NCBI RefSeq assembly: GCF_003350925.1
Contig: NZ_KZ857173.1
Coordinates: forward strand, 62,001 to 126,000
Reading direction: 5' to 3'
Origin: Dyella tabacisoli
Lineage (GTDB): Bacteria > Pseudomonadota > Gammaproteobacteria > Xanthomonadales > Rhodanobacteraceae
Length of the DNA: 64,000 nt
Shown here: positions 1 to 6,991 of the stretch, piece by piece
Layout: every line of letters starts with the position of its first letter
Position numbering within the stretch: the first letter of the stretch is position 1
Made by a program: the position numbers and the translations under genes
The notes under the pieces: generated by a model
Told to the model about the DNA's origin: nothing
Database searches by the model: none
What the model saw: only the letters and a program-made list of their open reading frames with translations

Positions 1-583
1 GGTTGACCAGATGGAGTCCGAGGAAAAGAAACAGAATCAATAGTGCGGATATGCCATGAGCCATGCGCCATTTCGCGCTGAACGGCCTGGCGCTGTTGTG
101 TACCTGAGCAGGCCATGGCGAGCGGTTCCCCGCACGCACCACGACCACGGCAACCAGACCCCAGAAAGCAACCAGGCTCCAGACGTCGGAAACCGGGTCA
201 CCAAGCATGTACAGCACGACGCCTGCGAAGGTAAATATCGTGGGTGCGGCAACGGCCAATATCGCCGCCCGCCTCGCATACAACTGCGCCATGGTTGGCG
301 AGCTGATGACCGAGAACCGCATGGCAAGCGCCATGGCCATGGCCGGTACCGCAAACGCCATGACCAGAAAGAGGACGACCCCCATCCATGGCAGGACACC
401 ACCCTGCCCCGGCATGGAATGCAGCGCCATCACGCTTGCATGAAACCCCTTCAGAGAGAAAGGGTAAAGCGCAGCTGCCAGCGGAGACGCGACCTGAAGA
501 ACCCGCTCCCTCCATGTAGGCGAATCCGATTCGACGGAAGTTCGGACTATCGTGTCCAAGGGCTTGCTCCGATTCGCGCCCAT
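1..583 (-). CDS. Multi-spanning membrane protein, possibly cytochrome-b-like (C-terminus off the window)
   Basis: I do not recognise this protein with certainty. 194 residues are visible from an ATG at 583, which lies 3 bp after the stop of the thioesterase gene; the gene continues past base 1. About five hydrophobic segments are visible (near residues 28-50, 64-86, 104-127, 133-149 and 176-194). The last segment carries two histidines 15 residues apart (H176 and H191) after a basic stretch (KWRMAHGIS), a layout that resembles the heme-binding helix of succinate dehydrogenase/fumarate reductase cytochrome b subunits. That resemblance is only suggestive. The close spacing to the thioesterase and ligase genes implies co-translation, so it may be a redox or transport component of the same pathway. 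Reading frames on the opposite strand here look like shadows. Confidence 0.6.
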   Translation of the reverse strand, partial: MGANRSKPLDTIVRTSVESDSPTWRERVLQVASPLAAALYPFSLKGFHASVMALHSMPGQGGVLPWMGVVLFLVMAFAVPAMAMALAMRFSVISSPTMAQLYARRAAILAVAAPTIFTFAGVVLYMLGDPVSDVWSLVAFWGLVAVVVVRAGNRSPWPAQVHNSARPFSAKWRMAHGISALLILFLFLGLHLVN

Positions 584-586
584 GCC

Positions 587-1057
587 TTATCCGACACGCC
601 CCACCCGGCGCAGCGACGATCCAAGAACATCTTGCGGTGCTTCTTCGACGAGTTCATTCAACTCCGGCGGCAACGGCCGCGCCTTGAGGGATTGCGCCGA
701 CTCACTCCACGAAGCGCAGGCTACAACGATTCGCGCCTGTGCAACGAGCGTTGCCGCTGCCGCGCCGAGTACGTGAATGGCGTACATGTATTCGATCGTC
801 TTCTCGGATTTGCGCACCACCAAGAGGTGAATTTCCAGCTCGTCGCCAAACCGGGCAGGCTTCAGGAACGAGCATTGAGCGTCTATGCGCGGCCAGACCC
901 ATGCATGGTCGGCGCGATGCAGCGTCAATCCCAAACTGCGCAGGAATGCCGCCTCGGTGATCTCGCAGTAGCGGAAAAAGTTCGAGAAATGAACCACGCC
1001 GGCGCTATCCGTCTCGTGGAACTCCACCAGGCGTCTTAGTTTGAATTCGAATGCCAT
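587..1057 (-). CDS. Acyl-CoA thioesterase, hotdog fold (YbgC/4-hydroxybenzoyl-CoA type)
   Basis: This 156-residue protein is of the usual length for a single-hotdog 4-hydroxybenzoyl-CoA/YbgC-type thioesterase. The N-terminal signature is present: FHETDSAGVVHFSNFFRYCE (residues 13-32), in which Asp17 matches the catalytic aspartate of the family and 'GVVHFSNFFRY' the start of the hot-dog helix. The enzyme is expected to hydrolyse an acyl- or aryl-CoA (or carrier-bound) thioester in the cytoplasm. The ATG at 1057 lies 4 bp after the stop of the upstream adenylating enzyme, and its own stop lies 3 bp before the next gene, so it is tightly coupled in the operon. Similar thioesterases occur in aryl-polyene/xanthomonadin clusters, which fits the aromatic theme of the neighbours, but no ketosynthase or carrier protein is visible here. 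Confidence 0.85.
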   Translation of the reverse strand: MAFEFKLRRLVEFHETDSAGVVHFSNFFRYCEITEAAFLRSLGLTLHRADHAWVWPRIDAQCSFLKPARFGDELEIHLLVVRKSEKTIEYMYAIHVLGAAAATLVAQARIVVACASWSESAQSLKARPLPPELNELVEEAPQDVLGSSLRRVGRVG

Positions 1058-1061
1058 AGTG

Positions 1062-2696
1062 TTAGCGAGAACCGATCGGTGTCGTTGAGGATTCGCTGCG
1101 CAGTTTTCGCTTCAACTTCTTTCCGGTCAGCCCCACATGCTCATGGGCGCTTTGCTTGAGTATCGAAGTGAATACCGGGTGCCCCCAGCTTTCCATAAGC
1201 TTGTTGATGCGTGGCGCAAGCTCGCCGACGGTGTCTTCTTCGCGTGGCTGCAATTCAACCAAAAGGGTCAGCGCCTTGCCTTCCGAACCACTCACTTCGA
1301 CCACCGTACATTCAAATACTTCAGGTACGTGGCGCATGATCCGTTCTTCCAGTGCGCAACTGAACAGGGTGTCGGCACTCAGGTCGATCCGGTCCGAAAT
1401 ACGGTCGACATGGAAGTATTGGCCATCGTCCGCACGATAAGCCAGGTCGCCGGTAAGCCAATAGCCTGCCAGCCGGGTGCGCTGGGTGGTCACTGAGTCG
1501 TTCCAGTATCCAGCGGTCACCGATGGCGAACGCACACCAAGCAGACCGACCTGACCAGGCTTGACCAGTGTGCCCTGCGTGTCGAGGATGGCCACGTCGA
1601 TCCAGTCGAACGGCAGGCCGATGCAACGGCCATAGTTGTCAGTGTCCAGGGAGTGGACATTGCGGAAAATGGCATAGCCGAATTCCGAGGCACCGAAGTT
1701 ATCGATGAAGAGCGAGCCTTTGCGGCGTATGCCTTCGACGGAACGACTGCCTTGGCGCACCAGTTTCCGAATGTGAGACTCGTGGTTGGCATCGCCGGTA
1801 CTCAGCCACCACGACACCGAACTCAGGTCATAGGCGTCCAGATCGAGACGGCAAAGATCGACAAAGACTTTAGGAAATGCGGCGAACATCTCCGGCTTGA
1901 ACTTCTCGATGGCGGCGACCAGGCTCGCCGGATCGCGCTGGCTCTGCAGCAATATCTGACCGCCGCGTAGCAAGATCGACATCAGCACCGAAATGCAGGA
2001 TGCGTGAGACAGCGGCAGCGTGCACAAAACCCGTCCGCCCATCGTCTTGCCGAACTGGCGCCGCACTCCGTGGAAGAATCCCTGATGATTGAATTGAACG
2101 GCCTTGGGGATCCCGGTTGTCCCGGAGGTATGGGCCAGCAGTACCGGATCGTCATCGTGATGGCGGTAGGCGGCGACCGATTTGGAGGCATCGGCGAGCT
2201 CAATGACGCCGAAGTCGTATAAAGAAACAGTTTCTGGCAAAGCTTCGGTATGGCTCAAGATCTCGATGCGTGCGGCATCGGCGATGACGGCTACAGCACC
2301 GATGCGGGCGATATAGGCACTGGCGATATCGCCCGATAGACCGCTATTCAAGAAGGCAGGGATCGCACCGATATGGTTCAACGCCAAGTAGCACAGCAGA
2401 TAGCCGGCACTTTCATCGAGATAGACCGCCACCGGATCTTTGGCGCGGATGCCTAAATCGAACAGGCTTGCCGCGAGCCGGCAGCTCAGCACCTTGATTT
2501 GCAATAGCGACAATTCATCAAGGCTTTGCTCTCCCTGCACCACCAATGGTTTATCGAGAAAGATCTTGGGCGCCCTGACATCGGTGGTGGCGCAAGCATG
2601 ATCGAGAAAATTTCCCGCACCGATCGTCTCAGGCGGTGTGGAAATGGTCGTCGCAGAGAGCGATCGCGTCGGTGTCACTGTTGTGCGCCTTTTCAT
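1062..2696 (-). CDS. AMP-dependent acyl/aryl-CoA synthetase (adenylate-forming enzyme)
   Basis: This 544-residue enzyme of the ANL superfamily should activate a carboxylic acid with ATP and then ligate it to CoA or a carrier. The phosphate-binding loop LLAHTSGTTGIPKAVQF lies at residues 186-202. The adenine-side motif is seen as NFGASEFGY, the hinge region as YWLTGDLAYRADDGQYFHV followed by DRISDRID, and the C-terminal catalytic lysine motif as LTGKKLKRKL near residues 525-534. The hinge differs from the common 'GRxDDxIK' (ISDRIDLSAD), so substrate or activity cannot be assumed. The ATG at 2696 has no clear Shine-Dalgarno sequence; a 12-codon reading frame overlaps it by ATGA (see 2693-2731). 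The gene sits 64 bp after the DAHP synthase-ligase fusion and 4 bp before the thioesterase. Long-chain, aryl or carrier-loading roles are all possible. Confidence 0.85.
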   Translation of the reverse strand: MKRRTTVTPTRSLSATTISTPPETIGAGNFLDHACATTDVRAPKIFLDKPLVVQGEQSLDELSLLQIKVLSCRLAASLFDLGIRAKDPVAVYLDESAGYLLCYLALNHIGAIPAFLNSGLSGDIASAYIARIGAVAVIADAARIEILSHTEALPETVSLYDFGVIELADASKSVAAYRHHDDDPVLLAHTSGTTGIPKAVQFNHQGFFHGVRRQFGKTMGGRVLCTLPLSHASCISVLMSILLRGGQILLQSQRDPASLVAAIEKFKPEMFAAFPKVFVDLCRLDLDAYDLSSVSWWLSTGDANHESHIRKLVRQGSRSVEGIRRKGSLFIDNFGASEFGYAIFRNVHSLDTDNYGRCIGLPFDWIDVAILDTQGTLVKPGQVGLLGVRSPSVTAGYWNDSVTTQRTRLAGYWLTGDLAYRADDGQYFHVDRISDRIDLSADTLFSCALEERIMRHVPEVFECTVVEVSGSEGKALTLLVELQPREEDTVGELAPRINKLMESWGHPVFTSILKQSAHEHVGLTGKKLKRKLRSESSTTPIGSR

Positions 2697-2731
2697 AGGG
2701 TGATGATCGAGGTCGACGCCATCGATTCCAT
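2693..2731 (-). CDS. Possible 12-codon leader peptide coupled to the ligase gene
   Basis: A short frame starting at the ATG at 2731 reads MESMASTSIITL. Its TGA overlaps the ATG of the 544-residue ligase (ATGA). Because the ligase start lacks a recognisable ribosome-binding site, this mini-frame could deliver ribosomes by translational coupling. It may equally be chance: it has no strong Shine-Dalgarno of its own and no known relatives that I can name. Confidence 0.2.
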   Translation of the reverse strand: MESMASTSIITL

Positions 2732-2760
2732 GTCAACGATCTTGCTTTCGTGAAGGAAGC

Positions 2761-5646
2761 CTAGGCTTCCAACTCGGCGGGAACGGCCTCACTACTGCCC
2801 AGCATCTGGGTGGCCAGGGCACTCAGCGCACGGCGATTGGGCTTATTGTTTGCGGTCAACGGCATGGTCTTGAGAGCCAGGTAGAAGGCTGGCCGCTGAT
2901 AGCGATCGAAATGCTGTTCCAAGATGTCTGCCGCCGTACTTGCCATCACTTCAAAACCGCCCTGGTCGAAACCGCCCTGGCCGGCATGCAGAAAGAGCAC
3001 CGAGCGCAACTCGCCAGCGGCATCCTGCGCACTCACTAGATAGGTATCGCCGAGCTCCGGTGCGTGCCGGGCCAGTGTGTTCTCGATTTCTACCGGCACC
3101 ACCCAGCGTCCGAAAATCTTGAAGCGGTCATCCTCCCTGCCATGGAAATACAACCGGCCGGAGAGATCCTGGCTAAACAGATCGCCAGTCCGGTACCAGC
3201 CTGGACCGAGCAGCGAATCGGCAAACTGCCTGTAGCTTGCATCGCGCTTGCTCCAGTAGCCAAGGGCTGCGCTGGATGCCTTCACCAGCAATACACCTAC
3301 CTCGCCAACGGCAACCGTTTGGCCATCCGCATCCACAATCGCCGTCTGCCAGTCGCCGACGATGCGGCCGATGCTTCCGGCTCCTGCAGCATCTGGATAG
3401 GTGGTAGCGAAAACGTGACACAGTTCGGTCGCACCGATACCGTCATGCAGGGGAAAGCCGAAGCGCGCCGACCAGGCGCGCGAAATCACCTCCGACAGAG
3501 GCGCACCCGCCGAAAATGCCAGGCGGACCGCGCATTCATCCGCCTGCAGCGGGCTGTCCAGCAGCATGCGATAAATCGTTGGCACCGCGAAGAAAACATT
3601 CGGACGACAGCCGCGAAGATTCTCGACCACGCTATCGATCGTCGGCCAGCGCGAATCGAGCAGCGCGGTCGCCCCGAGATACAGCGGGAAGAACAAACTA
3701 TTACCCATGCCGTAGCCGAAGAACGTCTTGGGGACGGAATACAACACGTCATCCGTCTTCAACCCAAGCTGTCGACTGGCAAACTGTTCGCAGGCGGCGA
3801 GAATGTTTCCAGCCGAATGAACAACGCCCTTGGGCATTCCCGATGTGCCGGATGTGTATTGAATGCAAACCGGATGCTGTTTCTCACTGCGCACATAGGC
3901 ATCCCAGGTGACGCCGGCGCCCAGCGGTTGCCACGCTGAAAAATCACGCATGCCCGCCGCGTCGACGCAGGTATGCGCAATCTTGCCCGCCGCCTCGCAA
4001 GCAAGCCTTGAAACCTCAACGCGGCTGCTCTTTCCGAACAATCGTATCGGCGCACAATCTCGCAGCACATAGGTCAGTGCATCCGTATCCATGCTCGGAT
4101 TTAGTACGACCGGCATCGCGCCCATCGCCAGACTGGCGAAGAAAATCACCGCAAGCTCAGGACTATCGTCCATGGCAATCGCTACGCGATCGCCGGCAAC
4201 AACACCTAGCAACAACAACGCCGAAGCAGCACGCCGAACTTCCGCGTCCAAACGTGCGTAGCTGATATCGCCTGCCGGTCCGATAAAACAGCTCTTCTCA
4301 CGCCACCTGTTCATGGAAACCAGCCGCTCGGCCAGGTTGACGCCAGCATTCAACTCCGGCCCTTGCGCAAGCTGAGAGGCAGTGATGCCGCCAGACGCGA
4401 GACTTGATCCAGATACCGACGGCAAAGCCGGCAACCGGCTCGTGCCCGCCAAGGCCGAAGCGAGCCATTGCGCGACTTCGATCGACTGCTCGGCATTCAG
4501 TCGCGGATCGCACAGTGTTGTGTAGGTGCGCTCCAGGTCGGCTTCAGAAAGACCGGTACTGCCGCCGATGCACTCGGTCACCGGCTGGCCGGTCATTTCA
4601 AGATGCACCCCACCGGGATATGTACCTATGTTGCGATGGTGTCGCACATAAGCTTCGATCTCCGCGACGATAGTGCCGAAATCCCTGGTCTTGATGCCCT
4701 TCGCCGTCTTCAAGCCATTGCCGTGCATCGGATCACAAAGCCATCCCACCTTGCGTCCCGCGCGGTTAACCGCCTCAAGCAGCGAGGGCAGCCGATCAAT
4801 CGCATTGAAGCCGAGGCGGGCGATCAAGGTCAGGCGCCCTGGCGTGTTGTCTGGGTCGAGTCGCTCGATCAAGCGCAACAGTTCGCCCTCATCCATGCCC
4901 GGACCGACTTTGAGCCCGATGGGATTCGCCACGCCGCGCAGAAATTCGACGTGAGCCCCGTCAAGTTGCCTGGTTCGATCACCGATCCACAGGAAATGTC
5001 CCGAACACGCATACCAGCGCCCGTCATCCTCATTGAGGCGCAGCAATGACTGCTCGTAAGGGAGCAGCAGTGCCTCATGGCTGGTGAAGTAGCCGGCCGC
5101 ATCCAGTTGCTCGTCGTCCGAACCCAGGATACGCAGGGAGTTCAGCGTAGCGGCGGCCATGTAATAGGCGATTTCCATCCGCGCCGGATCGTGACGCCGC
5201 GCCTCGGGCGAAAACTGATTGCCGTTGATGATGTCCCCGCGATAGCTGGGCAGTTCGATATCCCCCAGGCGCTCGCTCTGCTGGCTGCGTGGCTTGGCGT
5301 ACTGGCCGGCTATGCGACCTATCCGCACGACGGGGCGTTGTGTAGCCTGGCTTATCCGCGTCGCCATATCGCTCAGCAAGCGGTAATGGCTACCGATCAT
5401 TTCCGGCTGAAAGTCGTTGAAGCTTTCGGCGCAGTCGCCGCCTTGAAGCACGTATGCATGCCCTGCCGCCGCCTGCGCCAACCAGCCATGCAACTGTTGA
5501 ATTTCAGCCACCGACACAAGGGCGGGATAACCGCGCAAACGTTCCTCTACGCTGGTGCAATCGGCTGACGATAAATAGTGCGGAATCTGGTCGCTGCGAT
5601 ACGCTCGCCAACTATCCGCAGACCATCGTGAAAGATCAGTAGCCAT
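2761..5646 (-). CDS. Fusion: class II DAHP synthase + benzoate-CoA-ligase-type adenylating enzyme
   Basis: 961 residues counted from the ATG at 5646 (MATDLSRW). A longer frame exists from a TTG at 5697, but its extra residues match nothing in the family. Residues 1-400 are a class II (plant/PhzC-type) 3-deoxy-7-phosphoheptulonate synthase, which joins PEP and erythrose-4-phosphate. The four metal ligands known from the Mycobacterium tuberculosis enzyme are all present: C72 (GGDCAE), H308 (DPMHGN), E350 (HLEMTG) and D380 (LCDPRLN). The phosphate-binding stretch RIGRIAGQYAKPRS is intact. A Ser/Gly/Ala-rich linker (about 400-425) leads to a complete benzoate-CoA-ligase-like ANL enzyme (about 425-950) with YTSGTSGMPKG, GWYRTGDLF, GREDDRFKIFGRWV and LTANNKPNRRAL. 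The short N-terminus resembles PhzC rather than the feedback-regulated housekeeping enzymes. I infer that one polypeptide both feeds the shikimate route and activates a derived aromatic acid. Confidence 0.9.
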   Translation of the reverse strand: MATDLSRWSADSWRAYRSDQIPHYLSSADCTSVEERLRGYPALVSVAEIQQLHGWLAQAAAGHAYVLQGGDCAESFNDFQPEMIGSHYRLLSDMATRISQATQRPVVRIGRIAGQYAKPRSQQSERLGDIELPSYRGDIINGNQFSPEARRHDPARMEIAYYMAAATLNSLRILGSDDEQLDAAGYFTSHEALLLPYEQSLLRLNEDDGRWYACSGHFLWIGDRTRQLDGAHVEFLRGVANPIGLKVGPGMDEGELLRLIERLDPDNTPGRLTLIARLGFNAIDRLPSLLEAVNRAGRKVGWLCDPMHGNGLKTAKGIKTRDFGTIVAEIEAYVRHHRNIGTYPGGVHLEMTGQPVTECIGGSTGLSEADLERTYTTLCDPRLNAEQSIEVAQWLASALAGTSRLPALPSVSGSSLASGGITASQLAQGPELNAGVNLAERLVSMNRWREKSCFIGPAGDISYARLDAEVRRAASALLLLGVVAGDRVAIAMDDSPELAVIFFASLAMGAMPVVLNPSMDTDALTYVLRDCAPIRLFGKSSRVEVSRLACEAAGKIAHTCVDAAGMRDFSAWQPLGAGVTWDAYVRSEKQHPVCIQYTSGTSGMPKGVVHSAGNILAACEQFASRQLGLKTDDVLYSVPKTFFGYGMGNSLFFPLYLGATALLDSRWPTIDSVVENLRGCRPNVFFAVPTIYRMLLDSPLQADECAVRLAFSAGAPLSEVISRAWSARFGFPLHDGIGATELCHVFATTYPDAAGAGSIGRIVGDWQTAIVDADGQTVAVGEVGVLLVKASSAALGYWSKRDASYRQFADSLLGPGWYRTGDLFSQDLSGRLYFHGREDDRFKIFGRWVVPVEIENTLARHAPELGDTYLVSAQDAAGELRSVLFLHAGQGGFDQGGFEVMASTAADILEQHFDRYQRPAFYLALKTMPLTANNKPNRRALSALATQMLGSSEAVPAELEA

Positions 5647-5733
5647 AGTCGACACGCATATGATGTGTATGGCCCCGACGTCCCGTCTCCCAGGCAAACC
5701 ACCCCAGATTTAGACTTCTATCGGAGAATGAAA

Positions 5734-6531
5734 TTACTGCTCCAGTGCGTGCCGGAGGTTCGGCGCCGCATGGCTGTCAGGTAACGGCAGGGTGAGGCCG
5801 GGCGCTGCAAGAGATAGGTTCTGGATACCGCTCCAGACGGCATCGAGCATGCCGCTGCGTTTATTGATGATGTCGATGCCCACAGCCTTGGCACGTGCGC
5901 GTGCATCCCGATCGTGCCGCGTCATCCTGGTAAGGATGGAAAGCATGGTCAGCGCATGGTTTTCATCTTCTTCAATGTGAAGCTTGAAGAATTCAGTCGC
6001 ATCGCTGCCGAAATCGTGAGCGACCAAGGCGCTCTGGATCGGGCGATAAATCAACGGGACAATCGCCTCCGCCCCAAGGCACAAGGCCGCCAGACCGTTG
6101 ATCGGGTCCGGCGAGCGACAGTATCCAATCATCGTACGCACCACATCTTGCGTTTCAGCAAGGGGCGGCTGACTGGCTGGATCGGCCCCGACGGTGCGCA
6201 GCGATCGCTGGAAAAGTTCGGCGTGGGTGACTTTATCGTCGCCATCAAGCCCCATTTCCTCAAGCAAATTCTCCATCAGACAGTGGATATCGTCCATGCT
6301 CGACATCCGACTTATCAATGCGCAGAGATAACGCGTGAAGTGCCGTGAGTAGTGGTAATGCTGAATAAGCAATATCCGTAAATCGGATATATCGACCTCA
6401 CCCCTGGACATCGCATTGAGCATGGGATGATCGGCCAGGCACGTTAAATCCGCACTTTCGAACCATTCGGACCAGATCGGACTCAGCACCGATACGGCAG
6501 CGACCGGTGCGTCACTTATTATGCTGTTCAC
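5734..6531 (-). CDS. Heme-oxygenase-like diiron oxidase/TENA-PqqC-CADD family protein
   Basis: This 265-residue, mostly helical protein resembles the iron-containing redox enzymes of the heme-oxygenase-like fold (HDO; relatives include CADD, UndA and BesC). The metal-ligand pattern of the family can be seen: a Glu in ENLLEEMG (about 91-92), H103 in VTHAELF, E155 in LGAEAIVPLIY, and the H-x3-D-x2-H set H185/D189/H192 in LHIEEDENH. The start is a GTG at 6531, preceded by AAAAGGCATGCACA, where AAGG can serve as ribosome-binding site. It is the first gene of the minus-strand operon; 87 bp separate it from the DAHP synthase fusion. Known relatives oxidise or fragment small acids or amino acids with O2 (CADD makes p-aminobenzoate), so an oxidative step on an aromatic or acyl substrate is a reasonable inference; the reaction itself cannot be read from the sequence. 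Confidence 0.75.
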   Translation of the reverse strand: MNSIISDAPVAAVSVLSPIWSEWFESADLTCLADHPMLNAMSRGEVDISDLRILLIQHYHYSRHFTRYLCALISRMSSMDDIHCLMENLLEEMGLDGDDKVTHAELFQRSLRTVGADPASQPPLAETQDVVRTMIGYCRSPDPINGLAALCLGAEAIVPLIYRPIQSALVAHDFGSDATEFFKLHIEEDENHALTMLSILTRMTRHDRDARARAKAVGIDIINKRSGMLDAVWSGIQNLSLAAPGLTLPLPDSHAAPNLRHALEQ

Positions 6532-6695
6532 TGTGCATGCCTTTTAATAATGCGATGGCGTGGCGAAATTGACCTGACTAATGAGTAATCAAACAAGAGT
6601 GAGACACCTGCTGACACCACCCATCCATCAAAAACAAATGCCGGCAGCCAATGATCGATACGGCATAAATTCAAACGATTATTTATCCCGGTTAT

Positions 6696-6707
6696 AGTTG
6701 CGCAACT
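6696..6707. promoter_or_regulatory. 12-bp perfect palindrome, candidate operator
   Basis: AGTTGCGCAACT is fully self-complementary and lies about 165 bp upstream of the HDO start, in the AT-rich probable promoter region of the biosynthesis operon. A dimeric regulator could bind it. No regulator gene is adjacent, so the assignment is inference only. Confidence 0.3.
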
Positions 6708-6776
6708 TCTTGCCGCCTGGTAGACGCGTCGTAGACATAAGCGGTATTCAAAAAACGCATAGCAGTCCGCGCCCCG

Positions 6777-6799
6777 TATTTCCAAGTCGCTTGGAAATA
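6777..6799. repeat. Inverted repeat, 10-bp arms with 3-base centre
   Basis: TATTTCCAAG, then TCG, then CTTGGAAATA: the arms are perfectly complementary. A 3-base loop and A/T-rich ends make it look more like a protein-binding dyad than a terminator, because no T-tract follows on either strand. It is about 245 bp upstream of the HDO start. Confidence 0.4.
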
Positions 6800-6922
6800 G
6801 AGCGTGGTGGCGAGGCGGCGCTAACCGGAGTTTTGGACAGTTCTAAACGAGAGTCGGGCCGCTTCCGGGTCGGTCAGCAGCAGATCCAGGCGATGGACGT
6901 GTGTGCCGATCGAATCGACCAC

Positions 6923-6960
6923 AAAAAAAAACCGATAGCGCCTGGGCGCTATCGGTTTTT
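6923..6960. terminator. Bidirectional intrinsic terminator
   Basis: A perfect stem ACCGATAGCGCC / GGCGCTATCGGT (6931-6956) is flanked by a run of A on the left and a run of T on the right, so it can terminate transcription from both directions. It lies 31 bp beyond the stop of the minus-strand EF-G gene and separates that gene from the biosynthesis operon. Confidence 0.9.
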
Positions 6961-6991
6961 GGTACCGCTAAAGCAAACGGACGGCGATGTC

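Larger units (their letters stand above)
6532..6930. other. Gene-free region upstream of the biosynthesis operon
   Basis: No convincing gene is seen in either strand. The part nearest the HDO gene (about 6540-6700) is AT-richer than its surroundings and is the likely promoter region of the minus-strand operon. Two perfect palindromes lie here (6696-6707 and 6777-6799). The rest, about 6800-6920, shows nothing recognisable until the terminator downstream of the EF-G gene. Confidence 0.5.

Noticed and set aside
56-1039. Plus-strand open frame of 327 codons over the thioesterase and membrane protein genes
   Set aside because: The minus-strand thioesterase has clear hotdog motifs. The plus frame has an Arg/His-rich composition without a family match.
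5647-5697. Longer N-terminus for the DAHP synthase fusion from a TTG at 5697
   Set aside because: The extra residues (GRRDVGAIHIICVST) match nothing in the family and no ribosome-binding site is seen; the ATG at 5646 gives a normal class II start.
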